DNA from: an uncultured Eubacteriales bacterium
GTDB taxonomy: Bacteria > Bacillota > Clostridia > Oscillospirales > Oscillospiraceae
NCBI GenBank assembly: GCA_900543625.1
Contig: UQSF01000005.1
Location: 1 to 64,000, forward strand
Reading direction: 5' to 3'
Length of the DNA: 64,000 nucleotides
Below, one piece after another: positions 51,922-61,128 of this stretch. The translations under genes were made by a program, and so were the position numbers. The stretch's first letter is position 1; each line of letters starts with the position of its first letter. The notes beneath the pieces were generated by a model, which searched no databases, had not been told where the DNA came from, and worked only from the letters and a program-made list of their open reading frames with translations.

Positions 51922-53526
51922 TTACGTCTCGTCGTCCTGATCCGTGCTGAACTCCGCCAGCGTCAGATCGGGGTTTTTCTGCTCCGCCCAGCGGATGCTC
52001 CACTCATTGTTGAAGATGAGCAGATTATGTCCGCGGAAGTCCTGCACCCACTTCGTATCCGAGGCGAGATTGAGCGCCGTGGGATCGGTGCCCTCGCTCG
52101 TGATCCAGCGGATATAGGAATACGACAGGTCACGGCGTCGGATGTCGATGTTGTACTCGTTCTTGAGCCGGTACTCCAGCACCTCGAACTGCAGCACGCC
52201 GACCGCGCCGACGATGACCTCCTCCATGCCGCTGTTCGGCTCGTGGAAGATCTGGATGGCGCCCTCCTGCGCGATCTGGGTGACACCCTTGACAAACTGC
52301 TTGCGCTTCATGGTGTCCACCTGCGAGATGATGGAGAAATGCTCCGGCGCAAACGTCGGGATGCCCTCAAAGCGCACGTGCATTTTCGGCTCGCAGATCG
52401 TGTCGCCGATGGAGAAGATGCCGGGGTCGAACACACCGATGATGTCGCCGGCGTAGGCCTCGTTGATGATCGCGCGCTCCTGCGCCATGAGCTGCTGCGG
52501 CTGCGCAAGCTTGAGCGTCTTGCCGCCCTGCACGTGCAGGTACTCATGGTCGCGCACGAACTTGCCGGAACAGATGCGCATGAACGCGATGCGGTCACGG
52601 TGGGCCTTGTTCATGTTCGCCTGGATCTTGAACACGAACGCGGAAAAGCCCGGCTGGAACGGGTCGACCGTGCCGTCGGCCGTTGTGCGCGGCAGCGGCG
52701 GCATCGTCATGTGCAGGAAGTTTTCCAGAAACGGCTCAACGCCGAAGTTCGTCAGCGCGGAGCCGAAGAACACCGGGCTGAGGCGGCCGGCGCGCACCTC
52801 ATCGAGGTCGAAGGAATAGCCTGCGCCGTCGAGCAGCTCAATGTCCTCGGTGAGCTTTTCGCGCTGGCGCGGACCGATCAGTTCGTCGAGCCGCTCGACG
52901 TCCGTGAGCTCGCACTCGATGGGACGGATCTTGTTCTGCCCGCGGTGAAACTCCTGAAACGCGAGGATCTCGCGGCGATCGCGGTCAAACACGCCCTTGA
53001 AGTCGTGTCCGCAGCCGATCGGCCAGTTGACGGGGTAGGTGCCGATGCCGAACTCGTTTTCGAGCTGCTCCATAAGCTCAAACGGGTCGCGCGCCTCACG
53101 GTCGAGCTTGTTGATGAACGTGAAGATCGGGATGTGGCGCATGGCGCAGATCTTAAAGAGCTTGCGCGTCTGCGGCTCGATGCCCTTGGCCGCGTCGATG
53201 ACCATGACGGCGCTGTCGGCCGCCATGAGCGTGCGGTAGGTGTCCTCCGAGAAGTCCTGATGGCCCGGCGTGTCGAGGATGTTGATGCAATAGCCCTCAT
53301 ACTCAAACTGCATGACCGACGATGTGATGGAGATACCGCGCTGCTTTTCGAGCTCCATCCAGTCCGAGACCGCGTGGCGCGCGGTCGCCTTGCCCTTGAC
53401 CGAGCCGGCGAGCTGGATGGCCCCGCCGTACAGCAGCAGTTTTTCCGTGAGCGTCGTCTTGCCGGCGTCCGGGTGCGAGATGATCGCAAACGTCCGGCGG
53501 CGCTCGATTTCCTGTTTCAGATCCAT
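51922..53526 (-). CDS. prfC: peptide chain release factor 3
   Basis: GTPase that recycles release factors 1 and 2 from the ribosome after termination. 534 residues, as usual. G-domain motifs SHPDAGKTTLTEKLL (G1), DTPGHQDFSEDTYR (G3) and NKLDREARDP (G4) are intact, followed by the RF3-specific C-terminal domains. The ATG at 53526 follows GAGGAG; a longer frame to 53562 adds residues not found in the family. Single-gene unit with its own promoter and terminator. Confidence 0.97.
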   Translation of the reverse strand: MDLKQEIERRRTFAIISHPDAGKTTLTEKLLLYGGAIQLAGSVKGKATARHAVSDWMELEKQRGISITSSVMQFEYEGYCINILDTPGHQDFSEDTYRTLMAADSAVMVIDAAKGIEPQTRKLFKICAMRHIPIFTFINKLDREARDPFELMEQLENEFGIGTYPVNWPIGCGHDFKGVFDRDRREILAFQEFHRGQNKIRPIECELTDVERLDELIGPRQREKLTEDIELLDGAGYSFDLDEVRAGRLSPVFFGSALTNFGVEPFLENFLHMTMPPLPRTTADGTVDPFQPGFSAFVFKIQANMNKAHRDRIAFMRICSGKFVRDHEYLHVQGGKTLKLAQPQQLMAQERAIINEAYAGDIIGVFDPGIFSIGDTICEPKMHVRFEGIPTFAPEHFSIISQVDTMKRKQFVKGVTQIAQEGAIQIFHEPNSGMEEVIVGAVGVLQFEVLEYRLKNEYNIDIRRRDLSYSYIRWITSEGTDPTALNLASDTKWVQDFRGHNLLIFNNEWSIRWAEQKNPDLTLAEFSTDQDDET

Positions 53527-53580
53527 AGTCCGCTCCTCTGTTGTTGTATGATCCAATATCAAAAATTATCAAACTTAGAT

Positions 53581-53609
53581 AGTATACCCGATTATTCCCG
53601 CGAGCGCAA
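53581..53609 (-). promoter_or_regulatory. prfC promoter
   Basis: TTGCGC (53604-53609), a 17-bp spacer and TATACT (53581-53586) on the minus strand. Confidence 0.7.
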
Positions 53610-53623
53610 CAAAAACCTGCCGC

Positions 53624-54856
53624 TCAGGCCGTCTGCTCCCGCAGATAGAGCGTGAGCGTGGCCAGAAAGATGTCCTTGGCATCATACCGCGGCGTGAGCG
53701 GGGCAAGCTGCGTGATAAAATGCTCGCTGCCGAGCGAGGCGCACAGCGCGTGCGCGTGCTCCAGCTCCGGCGTGTCCTCATCCTCCGCAAGGCGCATGGC
53801 CAACTCTGGCAGCAGGAGCTTGAGATCGTAGATCTCCCCGCGCGGATAGGCATATGCCTCCAGTACACACTCCACGCCCGCGAGCGCGCAGTCCGTCAGG
53901 TCGCCGGGGCGGTCGCTGAGGACGCGGTCGGTCAGCGGCGTGTCGCTGCGGAAAAAGTCGAGCATGGAGTCCGGCGGCGTCAGCTCCCGGCGCAGCAGCC
54001 AGAGCAGATAGTCGCGCGCGACGCCGTCGAGCAGCGTCTGTCCGTCGGGCGCAAACGTATAGGTGCGGCCGATATGATCGCCGAGCACGCGCAGCGTGTC
54101 CGTGTAGCCGAGGGCGATGCTGCGGCGCATCGCGTCGGGGTCAAACTCCAGCAGCTTTCCCAGCGGCTCTGCCGGGGCGATATAGGTCACGAGCGGGTGG
54201 TTTGCGTATTTTTTCTCCGGCGTCTCCGGCTTGAGGCCGATGGCGATGACGCGATCCGCGCCGAGTCGAAACGCCGTGCTGATGGGGAGGTTATCCGAAT
54301 ACGCGCCGTCGAGATAGTTCTGCCCGTCGATCTCGCACATCGGGAACATCGGAAAGCATGCCGACGACGCAAGGATCCACTGCGGCAGGTAGCCGGGCGC
54401 GATGTCGCGCTTGCGCACCTCGACTGGCTGGAACGACGGGAAGCGCGCCGTCATGAGCCCGAAATCCACGGGCGAGGCGAAAAAGCGCTCCTCATCAAGG
54501 TATTTGTGCACGAGCGCGCGGTACGGCGAAATGTCCGCCGTGCGGCGGTTGAGATCCGCCCAGTCCTTGACGCGCGCGATGAGCTGCTCCGGGTGTTCGG
54601 CCAAGGCCGCAAGCTCATGCTTTTCGTGCGGCGTGGCATCGTCGCGCTCGAGCATGATCTGCTCCTCCGTGATGTGCGTCCAGAGCTCCCACGCGCGGTC
54701 AAAATCGCCCTGCACCATCAGCGCCGCCGTGACCGAGCCGATGGACGTGCCCGTGACGATGTCGAACGGGACGCCGAGCTCCCGCATCGCCTTCCACGCG
54801 CCGACCTGATATGCGCCCTTCGTGCCGCCGCCGGCCAGCGCGATCGCCTGTTTCAT
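53624..54856 (-). CDS. patatin-like phospholipase
   Basis: A 410-residue esterase/phospholipase of the patatin (RssA/YlbK) group using a Ser-Asp dyad. The oxyanion-hole glycine loop is ALAGGGTKGAYQVG (6-19), the nucleophile Ser38 lies in GTSIG (36-40), and the Asp lies in the DGAYSDN motif of the patatin domain (about 1-275). The C-terminal 130 residues are helical and of unknown role. No signal peptide, so it is cytoplasmic or membrane-associated. The ATG at 54856 follows GGGAGGG; an earlier frame to 55123 reads into a terminator and is not supported. Confidence 0.88.
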   Translation of the reverse strand: MKQAIALAGGGTKGAYQVGAWKAMRELGVPFDIVTGTSIGSVTAALMVQGDFDRAWELWTHITEEQIMLERDDATPHEKHELAALAEHPEQLIARVKDWADLNRRTADISPYRALVHKYLDEERFFASPVDFGLMTARFPSFQPVEVRKRDIAPGYLPQWILASSACFPMFPMCEIDGQNYLDGAYSDNLPISTAFRLGADRVIAIGLKPETPEKKYANHPLVTYIAPAEPLGKLLEFDPDAMRRSIALGYTDTLRVLGDHIGRTYTFAPDGQTLLDGVARDYLLWLLRRELTPPDSMLDFFRSDTPLTDRVLSDRPGDLTDCALAGVECVLEAYAYPRGEIYDLKLLLPELAMRLAEDEDTPELEHAHALCASLGSEHFITQLAPLTPRYDAKDIFLATLTLYLREQTA

Positions 54857-54932
54857 GCACATCCCTCCCTGGTTTTTCTGGCCATATAGTTTACACGCTT
54901 CTGCGGCAAAAATCAATTCTTGCGCGCAAAAA

Positions 54933-54959
54933 CGCCGGAGGGCAACCCGTCCTCCGGCG
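54933..54959 (-). terminator. terminator of the YgjP-like gene
   Basis: Perfect 9-bp stem (54933-54941 with 54951-54959), followed by T5 on the minus strand. Confidence 0.82.
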
Positions 54960-54966
54960 CGCTTTT

Positions 54967-55479
54967 TTACGCCCGCAGCAGGTCGCGGCGGGCTTTCCAG
55001 TCCGGCAGATAGCGCGCGATGAGCGCGTAAAACTCCGCGCCGTGGTTCATGTAGCGCAGGTGCGCCAGCTCGTGCACGACGACGTAGTCGATCGCCTCCG
55101 GCGGGTACTGCATCAGCCGCCACGAAAAGCAGATGTGCCCCTGCGAGCTGCAGCTGCCAAAGCGCGTGCGCGCGCCTGTGATGCGCACCTGCGTCGGGCT
55201 AAGACCCATCCGCTCGGAATAGTACGCCACACGCTGCGGCAGGCAGTCCTTTGCCCGCCGGATATATTCCTCCCGCTCGGCGTCCGTCGGCTCCGGGTGC
55301 GCGGCGGCGCGGGTCTCCTGTTTGGCCAGAGCGTGCGCGATCCAGTCGGTGTGCGCCGCGACAAAGCGGTCGATTGTCGCCTGCGATGTCCGGTACGGCG
55401 CGCGCACGATCACGCGCCCGCCGCGCACCTCGAGCGCCAGCGTGCGCCGGCCGGAGCGAATGAGTTCATACGGCTGCAT
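54967..55479 (-). CDS. YgjP-like metallopeptidase domain protein (DUF45/SprT-like)
   Basis: A 170-residue putative zinc metallopeptidase. The HELAH motif (about 131-135) with the following LRYMNHG gives the third His ligand, and WRLMQYPPEAIDYVVVHE is the typical strand before it. The RFGSCSSQGHICFSWRL block matches the YgjP/SprT-like family. Physiological substrate unknown. The start ATG follows a G-rich Shine-Dalgarno; a longer frame to 55611 overlaps the promoter side and lacks similarity. Confidence 0.82.
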   Translation of the reverse strand: MQPYELIRSGRRTLALEVRGGRVIVRAPYRTSQATIDRFVAAHTDWIAHALAKQETRAAAHPEPTDAEREEYIRRAKDCLPQRVAYYSERMGLSPTQVRITGARTRFGSCSSQGHICFSWRLMQYPPEAIDYVVVHELAHLRYMNHGAEFYALIARYLPDWKARRDLLRA

Positions 55480-55531
55480 GGTCTGTCCCCCCCTTTTTTC
55501 TGTGGTATGCCAAATCGGTCTTCCGGCAAGG

Positions 55532-56092
55532 TTATTCTGTCTGCTGCAAACAGCCGTCCATATACTGACGGATGCGCGCTGCGTCTTTCTTGCATTTCGC
55601 CTTGCTGCCACAAGTCAGTGCAACGACCCACGGCTGTCCGGCATCTGTTTCAAACGTCTGCCGGTAATTTACGGTTTGGCTCCTTTCTATCCACTGTCCG
55701 CTTATGTCCTGATTAGAAAAGCAGAGTATCTTCTCGTGGACCCAATGATGGCTATAGACGTCTCCTTCCATGCAAGTACACAGATGGATCTGCTCGCTCC
55801 ATGGTACGAACACAGGTTCCGAACGCTTGGGATCTACAACCGCAAAACCCTGCTGGCTGACTTCAATCATCGTGCGGTATCCAGCTGATTTCATGACATA
55901 AACCAATGCCGCGGCGTAACCAAAAACGACCACCGTCACCAGTACACACTCGAAAACCAGTTCCCCTTTTGTAAGAATCTTGTATCCATCCGGGAACATG
56001 GCATAAGCAACATATCCTAGAACAAAGATAACCGGTATCGTGCAGCCGCTTATCACACCCTTTTTATTGGGTCGAAAAGTCAATCGTTCCAC
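55532..56092 (-). CDS. two-helix membrane protein of unknown function
   Basis: A 186-residue protein. It starts with a short basic segment, then two membrane helices (about 13-35 and 47-70), then a cytoplasmic domain of about 115 residues with alternating strands (GFAVVDPKRSEPVFVPWSEQ, CTCMEGDVYSHHW). These could form a PH-like fold, as in YcxB-type proteins, but I do not recognise it. The start is GTG at 56092, ten bases after GGAGG; longer frames run through the divergent nfo gene. Base composition is clearly more AT-rich than its neighbours, a possible sign of transfer. Confidence 0.6.
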   Translation of the reverse strand: MERLTFRPNKKGVISGCTIPVIFVLGYVAYAMFPDGYKILTKGELVFECVLVTVVVFGYAAALVYVMKSAGYRTMIEVSQQGFAVVDPKRSEPVFVPWSEQIHLCTCMEGDVYSHHWVHEKILCFSNQDISGQWIERSQTVNYRQTFETDAGQPWVVALTCGSKAKCKKDAARIRQYMDGCLQQTE

Positions 56093-56161
56093 GCCATCAC
56101 ATCCTCCACCATCAAAACGAATCTGTAAACAGCATACACCATCCGCGGCGCGGTGGCAAGC

Positions 56162-56190
56162 TTGGCAGCCGCCGCACAATGTGCTATGAT
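56162..56190 (+). promoter_or_regulatory. nfo promoter
   Basis: TTGGCA (56162-56167), a 17-bp spacer and TATGAT (56185-56190), 28 bases before the start codon. Confidence 0.7.
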
Positions 56191-56218
56191 GGGGACATCC
56201 ATTCTTTGAGGTGATCGT

Positions 56219-57049
56219 ATGTTCCGGATCGGCTGTCACATTTCCTCCGCCGGCGGGTATCTCGCCATGGCAAAGCGCGCCGAGGCGCTGGGCGCAAACA
56301 CGTTCGCGTTCTTCACGCGCAATCCCCGCGGCGGCAGCGCCAAGCCCATTGAGGCGGCGGACATTGCCGCCTTCCACGCCGAATGTGCCCGCGCGGGCAT
56401 CGACCATCTGGTCGCGCACGCGCCCTACACGCTCAACCCCTGCGCAGCCAAGCCGCAGGTGGCGGAGTTTGCGCACATGGCCTTTTCCGACGACCTGCAG
56501 CGCATGGAGCGCACGCCCGGTCAGTTTTACAATTTCCACCCCGGCAGCCACGTCGGTCAGGGCATCGACGTGGGCATTGAGAAGATCGCCGCGCTGCTCA
56601 ATGAGGTGCTCTTCCCGGGCATGACGACGACCGTTCTGCTTGAGACCATGGCCGGCAAAGGCAGCGAGGTCGGCGGCCGCTTCGAGCAGCTGCGCGCCAT
56701 CATCGACCGCGTGCAGCTGCGAGACCGCATCGGCGTCTGCCTCGACACGTGCCACGTCTGGGACGCGGGGTATGACATTGCAGGCGACCTTGACGGCGTG
56801 CTCGCGGAGTTTGACCGCGTGATTGGGCTCGAGCGTCTGCACGCCGTGCACCTCAACAACAGCCTCAACCCCTGCGGCAGTCACAAGGACCGGCACGCGA
56901 AGCTGCGCGACGGCTGCATCCCGCCGGAGGCGCTCGTGCGCGTCACACAGCACCCGGCGCTGGCAGGGCTGCCGTTCATCCTTGAGACGCCGAACGATGA
57001 CGCCGGCTACGCGCAGGAGATCGCATGGCTGCGCGCGGCGCAAAAATAA
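56219..57049 (+). CDS. nfo: endonuclease IV
   Basis: AP endonuclease of base-excision repair that cuts 5' of abasic sites. 276 residues, standard length. The TIM barrel carries the zinc ligands in motifs HAPYTLNP, FHPGSHVG, LLETMAGKGSEVG, CLDTCHVWDAGYD and the HLNNSLNPCGSHKDRH block; all His, Asp and Glu ligands seem present. The Shine-Dalgarno is GAGGTG. Single gene with its own promoter, divergent from the membrane protein at 55532. Confidence 0.96.
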   Translation: MFRIGCHISSAGGYLAMAKRAEALGANTFAFFTRNPRGGSAKPIEAADIAAFHAECARAGIDHLVAHAPYTLNPCAAKPQVAEFAHMAFSDDLQRMERTPGQFYNFHPGSHVGQGIDVGIEKIAALLNEVLFPGMTTTVLLETMAGKGSEVGGRFEQLRAIIDRVQLRDRIGVCLDTCHVWDAGYDIAGDLDGVLAEFDRVIGLERLHAVHLNNSLNPCGSHKDRHAKLRDGCIPPEALVRVTQHPALAGLPFILETPNDDAGYAQEIAWLRAAQK

Positions 57050-57153
57050 ACGGCGCAAAGTGCTCACTGTCCTGATTATCGGACTCCATAGGTGATATGG
57101 TAGGTACAAAGGGAGAAATCAAACCACGATCACAACACGGGGAGGATACGATC

Positions 57154-57459
57154 ATGACTTTGCGAACGTACATTGACCGCGCCATTCGCGACGGCGCCGA
57201 CTTTGACGCCGTCATCAGCGGCTGCGACGTGCAGCAGACCTTCTGCTGGCAGCCGGACATGTGCATCACCGACGCCTGCGAGGCGGAATACCGGGCGCTT
57301 CTCGATGCCGAGGTGCGCGTGCTCGCCGCCGCGCCGGGCGAGCGCTTTTCCATCATCGAGATCTATACGGACAGGCTTTTTCTCGGTGACGCCTTTTCCC
57401 AGTGCGCGGCGGGCTATTGCAGTCCGCGCGAGTACCGGCGGCTGTTCCGCGCCGGATGA
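57154..57459 (+). CDS. small protein of unknown function
   Basis: A 101-residue acidic protein with five cysteines (GCDVQQTFCW, DMCITDACEAEY, QCAAGYCSPREYRRL), but no classic zinc-ribbon spacing. No signal peptide or membrane segment. I do not recognise the family. The ATG is selected by GGGGAGGAT eight to fifteen bases upstream. It is followed by a very strong terminator and lies alone between nfo and the ThrE-type gene. Confidence 0.65.
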   Translation: MTLRTYIDRAIRDGADFDAVISGCDVQQTFCWQPDMCITDACEAEYRALLDAEVRVLAAAPGERFSIIEIYTDRLFLGDAFSQCAAGYCSPREYRRLFRAG

Positions 57460-57474
57460 TCCGATAAAACGGCC

Positions 57475-57510
57475 GCACGGCCCCGGAGCAAAAATGCTCC
57501 GGGGCCGTGC
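57475..57510 (+). terminator. strong terminator
   Basis: Perfect 16-bp stem (57475-57490 with 57495-57510) with an AAAA loop, 15 bases after the preceding stop codon; the T-run is short. Confidence 0.82.
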
Positions 57511-57529
57511 ATTTGCGGCGAGATGGTGC

Positions 57530-57558
57530 TTGACTTCCGGCGCGGACAAGACTACAAT
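57530..57558 (+). promoter_or_regulatory. promoter of the ThrE-type gene
   Basis: TTGACT (57530-57535), a 17-bp spacer and TACAAT (57553-57558), 31 bases before the start codon. Confidence 0.75.
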
Positions 57559-57589
57559 ACAGACCGAATTTCTAAAAGGGGTGCAAACT

Positions 57590-58921
57590 ATGCTGCATCA
57601 CTCGATCATCAAACCAAATCATATGCAGATCCCGTGGCACGACCCCATCCGGGATCAGAAGGAGCTGCCCGTTTCACGCGCGCCGCTGCCCATCCGCGCC
57701 GGTGTGGTCGGGCGTGTCGGTCTGCTGCTGCTCTCGTGCGGCACGGGCGCGTGGCGCGTGCGCAGCTCGATGAACGAGCTGTCCGAGGCACTCGGTCTCG
57801 TGTGCGCGGCCGACATCGGGCTCACGTCCATCGAATACACCTGCTCCGACGGGCAGGACAGCTTCTCCCAGACGCTGACGCTCACGGCGACCGGCGTCAA
57901 CACCGCCAAGCTTGACCGGCTCGAGCGCTTTGTCAAGCGCTTTCCGATCGAGGGCGTGTACATGACCGCCGACGACCTGCACACCAGGCTCGACGAGATC
58001 GCGCAGACCGCCGGCAGCTACACGCCGCTGCAGCTCGGACTCGCGTCCGCACTCGCGTGCGGCGCGTTCACGTTCCTGCTCGGCGGCGGACCGATCGAGA
58101 TGCTGCTGGCCTTTCTCGGTGCAGGCGTCGGACAATATGTGCGCGCACGGCTGACGCAGCGGCATCTGACGCTGTTTGGCTGCATCGCGCTGCCCGTCGC
58201 GGCGGCGTGTCTGGTCTATGCGGCGCTGTTCCGGCTGGCGTCGCTGCTCTGGCCCATCGACGCACAGCATCAGGCGGGCTATATCTGCGCGATGCTGTTT
58301 ATCATACCGGGCTTCCCGTTCATCACGAGCGGCATCGACATGGCAAAGCAGGATATGCGCTCCGGGCTCGAGCGGCTGGCTTACGCGCTCATGATCGTCG
58401 TCGTGGCGACGCTGACCGCGTGGGGCATGGCGCTGCTGCTGCGGCTGCAGCCGATGGATTTTCTGCCGCTGGGTCTGCCTGTCTGGGCGCGCATCCTGCT
58501 GCGGCTCGCGGCAAGCTTCTGCGGCGTGTTCGGCTTCTCGCTCATGTTCAACAGCCCCGTGAAGCTCGCCTCCGCCGCCGCCGCGATCGGCGCGCTGTCG
58601 AACACGCTGCGGCTCGAGCTCGTCAGTCTGGCAGGCTTCCCGCCGGCGGCCGCCGCGTTTTTCGGTGCGCTGACAGCGGGCCTGCTCGCCTCCCTGTATA
58701 AGCGGCGCTCGGGTTATCCGCGCATCACGATCACCGTGCCGTCGATCGTCATCATGGTGCCGGGGTTGTATTTCTACCGCGCCGTGTACGATCTGGGCAC
58801 GATGAACCTCGGCGACAGCGCGTCGTGGCTCGCAGCGTCGCTGCTGATCGTCATCGCCCTGCCGCTGGGGCTGATCTGCGCGCGTATCCTCACCGACGGC
58901 AGCTTCCGCCGCTGCACCTGA
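57590..58921 (+). CDS. threonine/serine exporter, ThrE family (fused form)
   Basis: A 443-residue membrane protein with both ThrE domains in one chain. The N-terminal domain (about 35-140) has a GTGAWRVRSSMNEL start. About ten membrane helices follow, with FIIPGFPFITSGIDMAKQDMRSG in the first half and a second ThrE-like bundle at about 285-440. Family members export threonine, serine or other small amino acids by proton antiport. The ATG at 57590 has AAAAGGGG upstream; a longer frame to 57173 overlaps the preceding gene in another frame. Confidence 0.85.
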   Translation: MLHHSIIKPNHMQIPWHDPIRDQKELPVSRAPLPIRAGVVGRVGLLLLSCGTGAWRVRSSMNELSEALGLVCAADIGLTSIEYTCSDGQDSFSQTLTLTATGVNTAKLDRLERFVKRFPIEGVYMTADDLHTRLDEIAQTAGSYTPLQLGLASALACGAFTFLLGGGPIEMLLAFLGAGVGQYVRARLTQRHLTLFGCIALPVAAACLVYAALFRLASLLWPIDAQHQAGYICAMLFIIPGFPFITSGIDMAKQDMRSGLERLAYALMIVVVATLTAWGMALLLRLQPMDFLPLGLPVWARILLRLAASFCGVFGFSLMFNSPVKLASAAAAIGALSNTLRLELVSLAGFPPAAAAFFGALTAGLLASLYKRRSGYPRITITVPSIVIMVPGLYFYRAVYDLGTMNLGDSASWLAASLLIVIALPLGLICARILTDGSFRRCT

Positions 58922-58937
58922 AAATAAGCAAAACCGA

Positions 58938-58965
58938 AAAAAGACCGCCAGCAGGCGGTCTTTTT
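58938..58965. terminator. bidirectional terminator
   Basis: Perfect 12-bp stem (58938-58949 with 58954-58965) with A and T tails, between the convergent ThrE-type and P-type ATPase genes. Confidence 0.9.
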
Positions 58966-58978
58966 CCTATACAACGGG

Positions 58979-60847
58979 TCACAGGCGTTTCGTATCGAGC
59001 GCACGGGCGGCGTTGAGCACGCACAGCACCATCACGCCGACATCGGCAAAGATGGCGACCCACATGTTCGCAATGCCGAGCGCACCGAGCACAAGGCACA
59101 CGGCCTTGACCGCCAGCGCAAAGACGATGTTCTGCCAGACGAGGCGCATGGTCTTGCGCGAGATGCGCATGGCCAGCGAGAGTTTGCGCGGATCGTCATC
59201 CATAAGCACGATGTCCGCAGCCTCAATGGCGGCGTCCGAGCCGATGCCGCCCATGGCGGCGCCGAGATCGGCACGCGCGAGCACCGGCGCATCGTTGATG
59301 CCGTCGCCGACAAAGGCGAGGTATTTCCCGGGTGCGCCCTCGCCGAGCAGCCGCTCGACCTGTGTGACCTTATCCTCCGGCAGCAGCTCACTGTGCACCT
59401 CCGCAATGCCGAGCTCCTGCGCCACGGCATCGGCCGCGCGCTTGCGGTCGCCGGTGAGCATGACGACGCGCACGCCGTCTGCACGCAGACGGGCGATCGC
59501 CTCGCGCGCGCCGCTCTTCGGCTCGTCGGAGATGACGATATAGCCGAGATACGCGCCATCGGCCGCGACGTGGATGACTGTGCCGATCTCATCGACCGCA
59601 GGCGCGGTCAGGCCGAGGGTGGCCATCAGCTTCGCGTTGCCGGCGGCGACGGCGCGGCCGCCGACCTGCGCGGTCACACCGTGACCGGCGAGCTCCCTGG
59701 CGTCCGTTGTGACCAGCGTCTCCGGCAGCTGCCCGGCTGCGCGGCGCAGGCTCTGGCTGACGGGGTGGTCGGAAAACCGCTCCGCCGCCGCTGCAAGCTG
59801 CAGCAGCGCCTGCCCGGACAGCTCCGGCTGCGCGGGGTGCACCGCCGTGACGGCGAACGTGCCGCGCGTGAGCGTGCCGGTCTTGTCAAAGACGACGCGG
59901 TCCGTTTTGGCCAGCATCTCGAGATAACTCGAGCCCTTGATGAGGATGCCGCGCGCGGACGCGCCGCCGATACCGCCGAAAAACGACAGCGGGATCGAGA
60001 TCACGAGCGCGCACGGGCAGCTGATGACGAGAAACGTCAGCGCACGGTAGATCCACTCGCCCCAGTCGGCCGGGATGCCCATAATAAGCCGCACGACCGG
60101 CGGCAGGATCGCCAGCGCCAGCGCCGCGCCGCACACGGACGGCGTATAGACGCGGGCAAACTTCGTGATGAAGCGCTCGGTATGCGCCTTTTTGAGCGAG
60201 GAGTTTTCCACGAGCTCAAGAATGCGCGCGACCGTGGACTCGGCATACACCTTCTCCACGCGCAGACGCAGCACGCCCGACAGGTTCACACTGCCGCTCA
60301 CGACGGCGCTGCCCTCCGCGACGTCCACGGGGGCGCTCTCACCGGTCAGCGCGCTCATATTCAGCGCCGACGTGCCGGTCAGCACCGTGCCGTCGAGCGG
60401 GACGCGCTCACCGGGCTTGACGACGATCGTATCGCCGACGGCGACCTCCTCGGGCTTGACACGCACAATGCCGTCAGCAGTCTCCACGTACGCGAAATCC
60501 GGGCGGATATCCATCAGGTCGCCGATGTTTTTCCGGCTGCGGCCGACGGCATAGCTCTCAAACAGCTCGCCGATCTGGTAAAACAGCATGACGGACACGG
60601 CCTCGGGATAGTCTCCGAGCACCATTGCGCCGATGGTAGCCACAGCCATGAGCAGGTTCTCATCGAACGGCTGGCGGTTATAAATACCCTTGCAGGCATC
60701 GACGAGCGTCTCGCCGCCGACGAGCAGATACGGGATGAGGTACAGCACGAGCTTGAGCCAGCCCGTGAACGGCACAAAATGCAGCCCGATGAGCAGCACG
60801 GCCGCTGCTGCTATGAGCAGCAGCGACCTTTTCTGTTCGCGCGACAT
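58979..60847 (-). CDS. Zn2+/Cd2+/Pb2+-exporting P1B-type ATPase
   Basis: A 622-residue heavy-metal ATPase that exports Zn, Cd or Pb across the membrane. The CPC motif (VISCPCALVIS), the phosphorylation site DKTGTLTRG, the SDHPVS metal-ATPase motif, and MLTGDRK and GDGINDAPVL hinge motifs are intact. The last helix carries the MWVAIFADVG Asp typical of ZntA/CadA rather than copper pumps. The usual N-terminal HMA domain is missing; it is encoded by the gene just upstream. Start ATG at 60847, five bases after that gene. Confidence 0.93.
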   Translation of the reverse strand: MSREQKRSLLLIAAAAVLLIGLHFVPFTGWLKLVLYLIPYLLVGGETLVDACKGIYNRQPFDENLLMAVATIGAMVLGDYPEAVSVMLFYQIGELFESYAVGRSRKNIGDLMDIRPDFAYVETADGIVRVKPEEVAVGDTIVVKPGERVPLDGTVLTGTSALNMSALTGESAPVDVAEGSAVVSGSVNLSGVLRLRVEKVYAESTVARILELVENSSLKKAHTERFITKFARVYTPSVCGAALALAILPPVVRLIMGIPADWGEWIYRALTFLVISCPCALVISIPLSFFGGIGGASARGILIKGSSYLEMLAKTDRVVFDKTGTLTRGTFAVTAVHPAQPELSGQALLQLAAAAERFSDHPVSQSLRRAAGQLPETLVTTDARELAGHGVTAQVGGRAVAAGNAKLMATLGLTAPAVDEIGTVIHVAADGAYLGYIVISDEPKSGAREAIARLRADGVRVVMLTGDRKRAADAVAQELGIAEVHSELLPEDKVTQVERLLGEGAPGKYLAFVGDGINDAPVLARADLGAAMGGIGSDAAIEAADIVLMDDDPRKLSLAMRISRKTMRLVWQNIVFALAVKAVCLVLGALGIANMWVAIFADVGVMVLCVLNAARALDTKRL

Positions 60848-60852
60848 GAGAT

Positions 60853-61071
60853 TCAGTCCTCGAAGCGGAAGTCCGGCTCGACCTTGCGCGCGGTCTTGAG
60901 GATCTCCGCTTTGGCCTCGGCTTCGTCCACACCGGGGGCATATTCCACCAGCATCTTCTGCGCCATGTAGCTCACGGTCACTTCCCGGACGCACTTGAGC
61001 TTTGCCACGTTGCGCTCGATGATCGCCGCACAGTTGGCGCAATCCACTTCAATCTTATAAGTCTTTTCCAT
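60853..61071 (-). CDS. stand-alone heavy-metal-associated (HMA) domain protein
   Basis: A 72-residue ferredoxin-like HMA domain with the metal-binding motif DCANCA (Cys11, Cys14) and ending in an acidic FRFED. DCxNC with a preceding Asp is typical of Zn/Cd/Pb-type HMA domains, while Cu chaperones usually read MxCxxC. It likely hands metal to, or regulates, the ATPase encoded next. The ATG at 61071 follows GAAGGAG; an in-frame ATG nine codons earlier would contain the Shine-Dalgarno. Confidence 0.88.
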   Translation of the reverse strand: MEKTYKIEVDCANCAAIIERNVAKLKCVREVTVSYMAQKMLVEYAPGVDEAEAKAEILKTARKVEPDFRFED

Positions 61072-61128
61072 GATGATGTACGCTCCTTCATCTGTCATTG
61101 AATGTTATTTGAAAAGATGGCCATGCCA

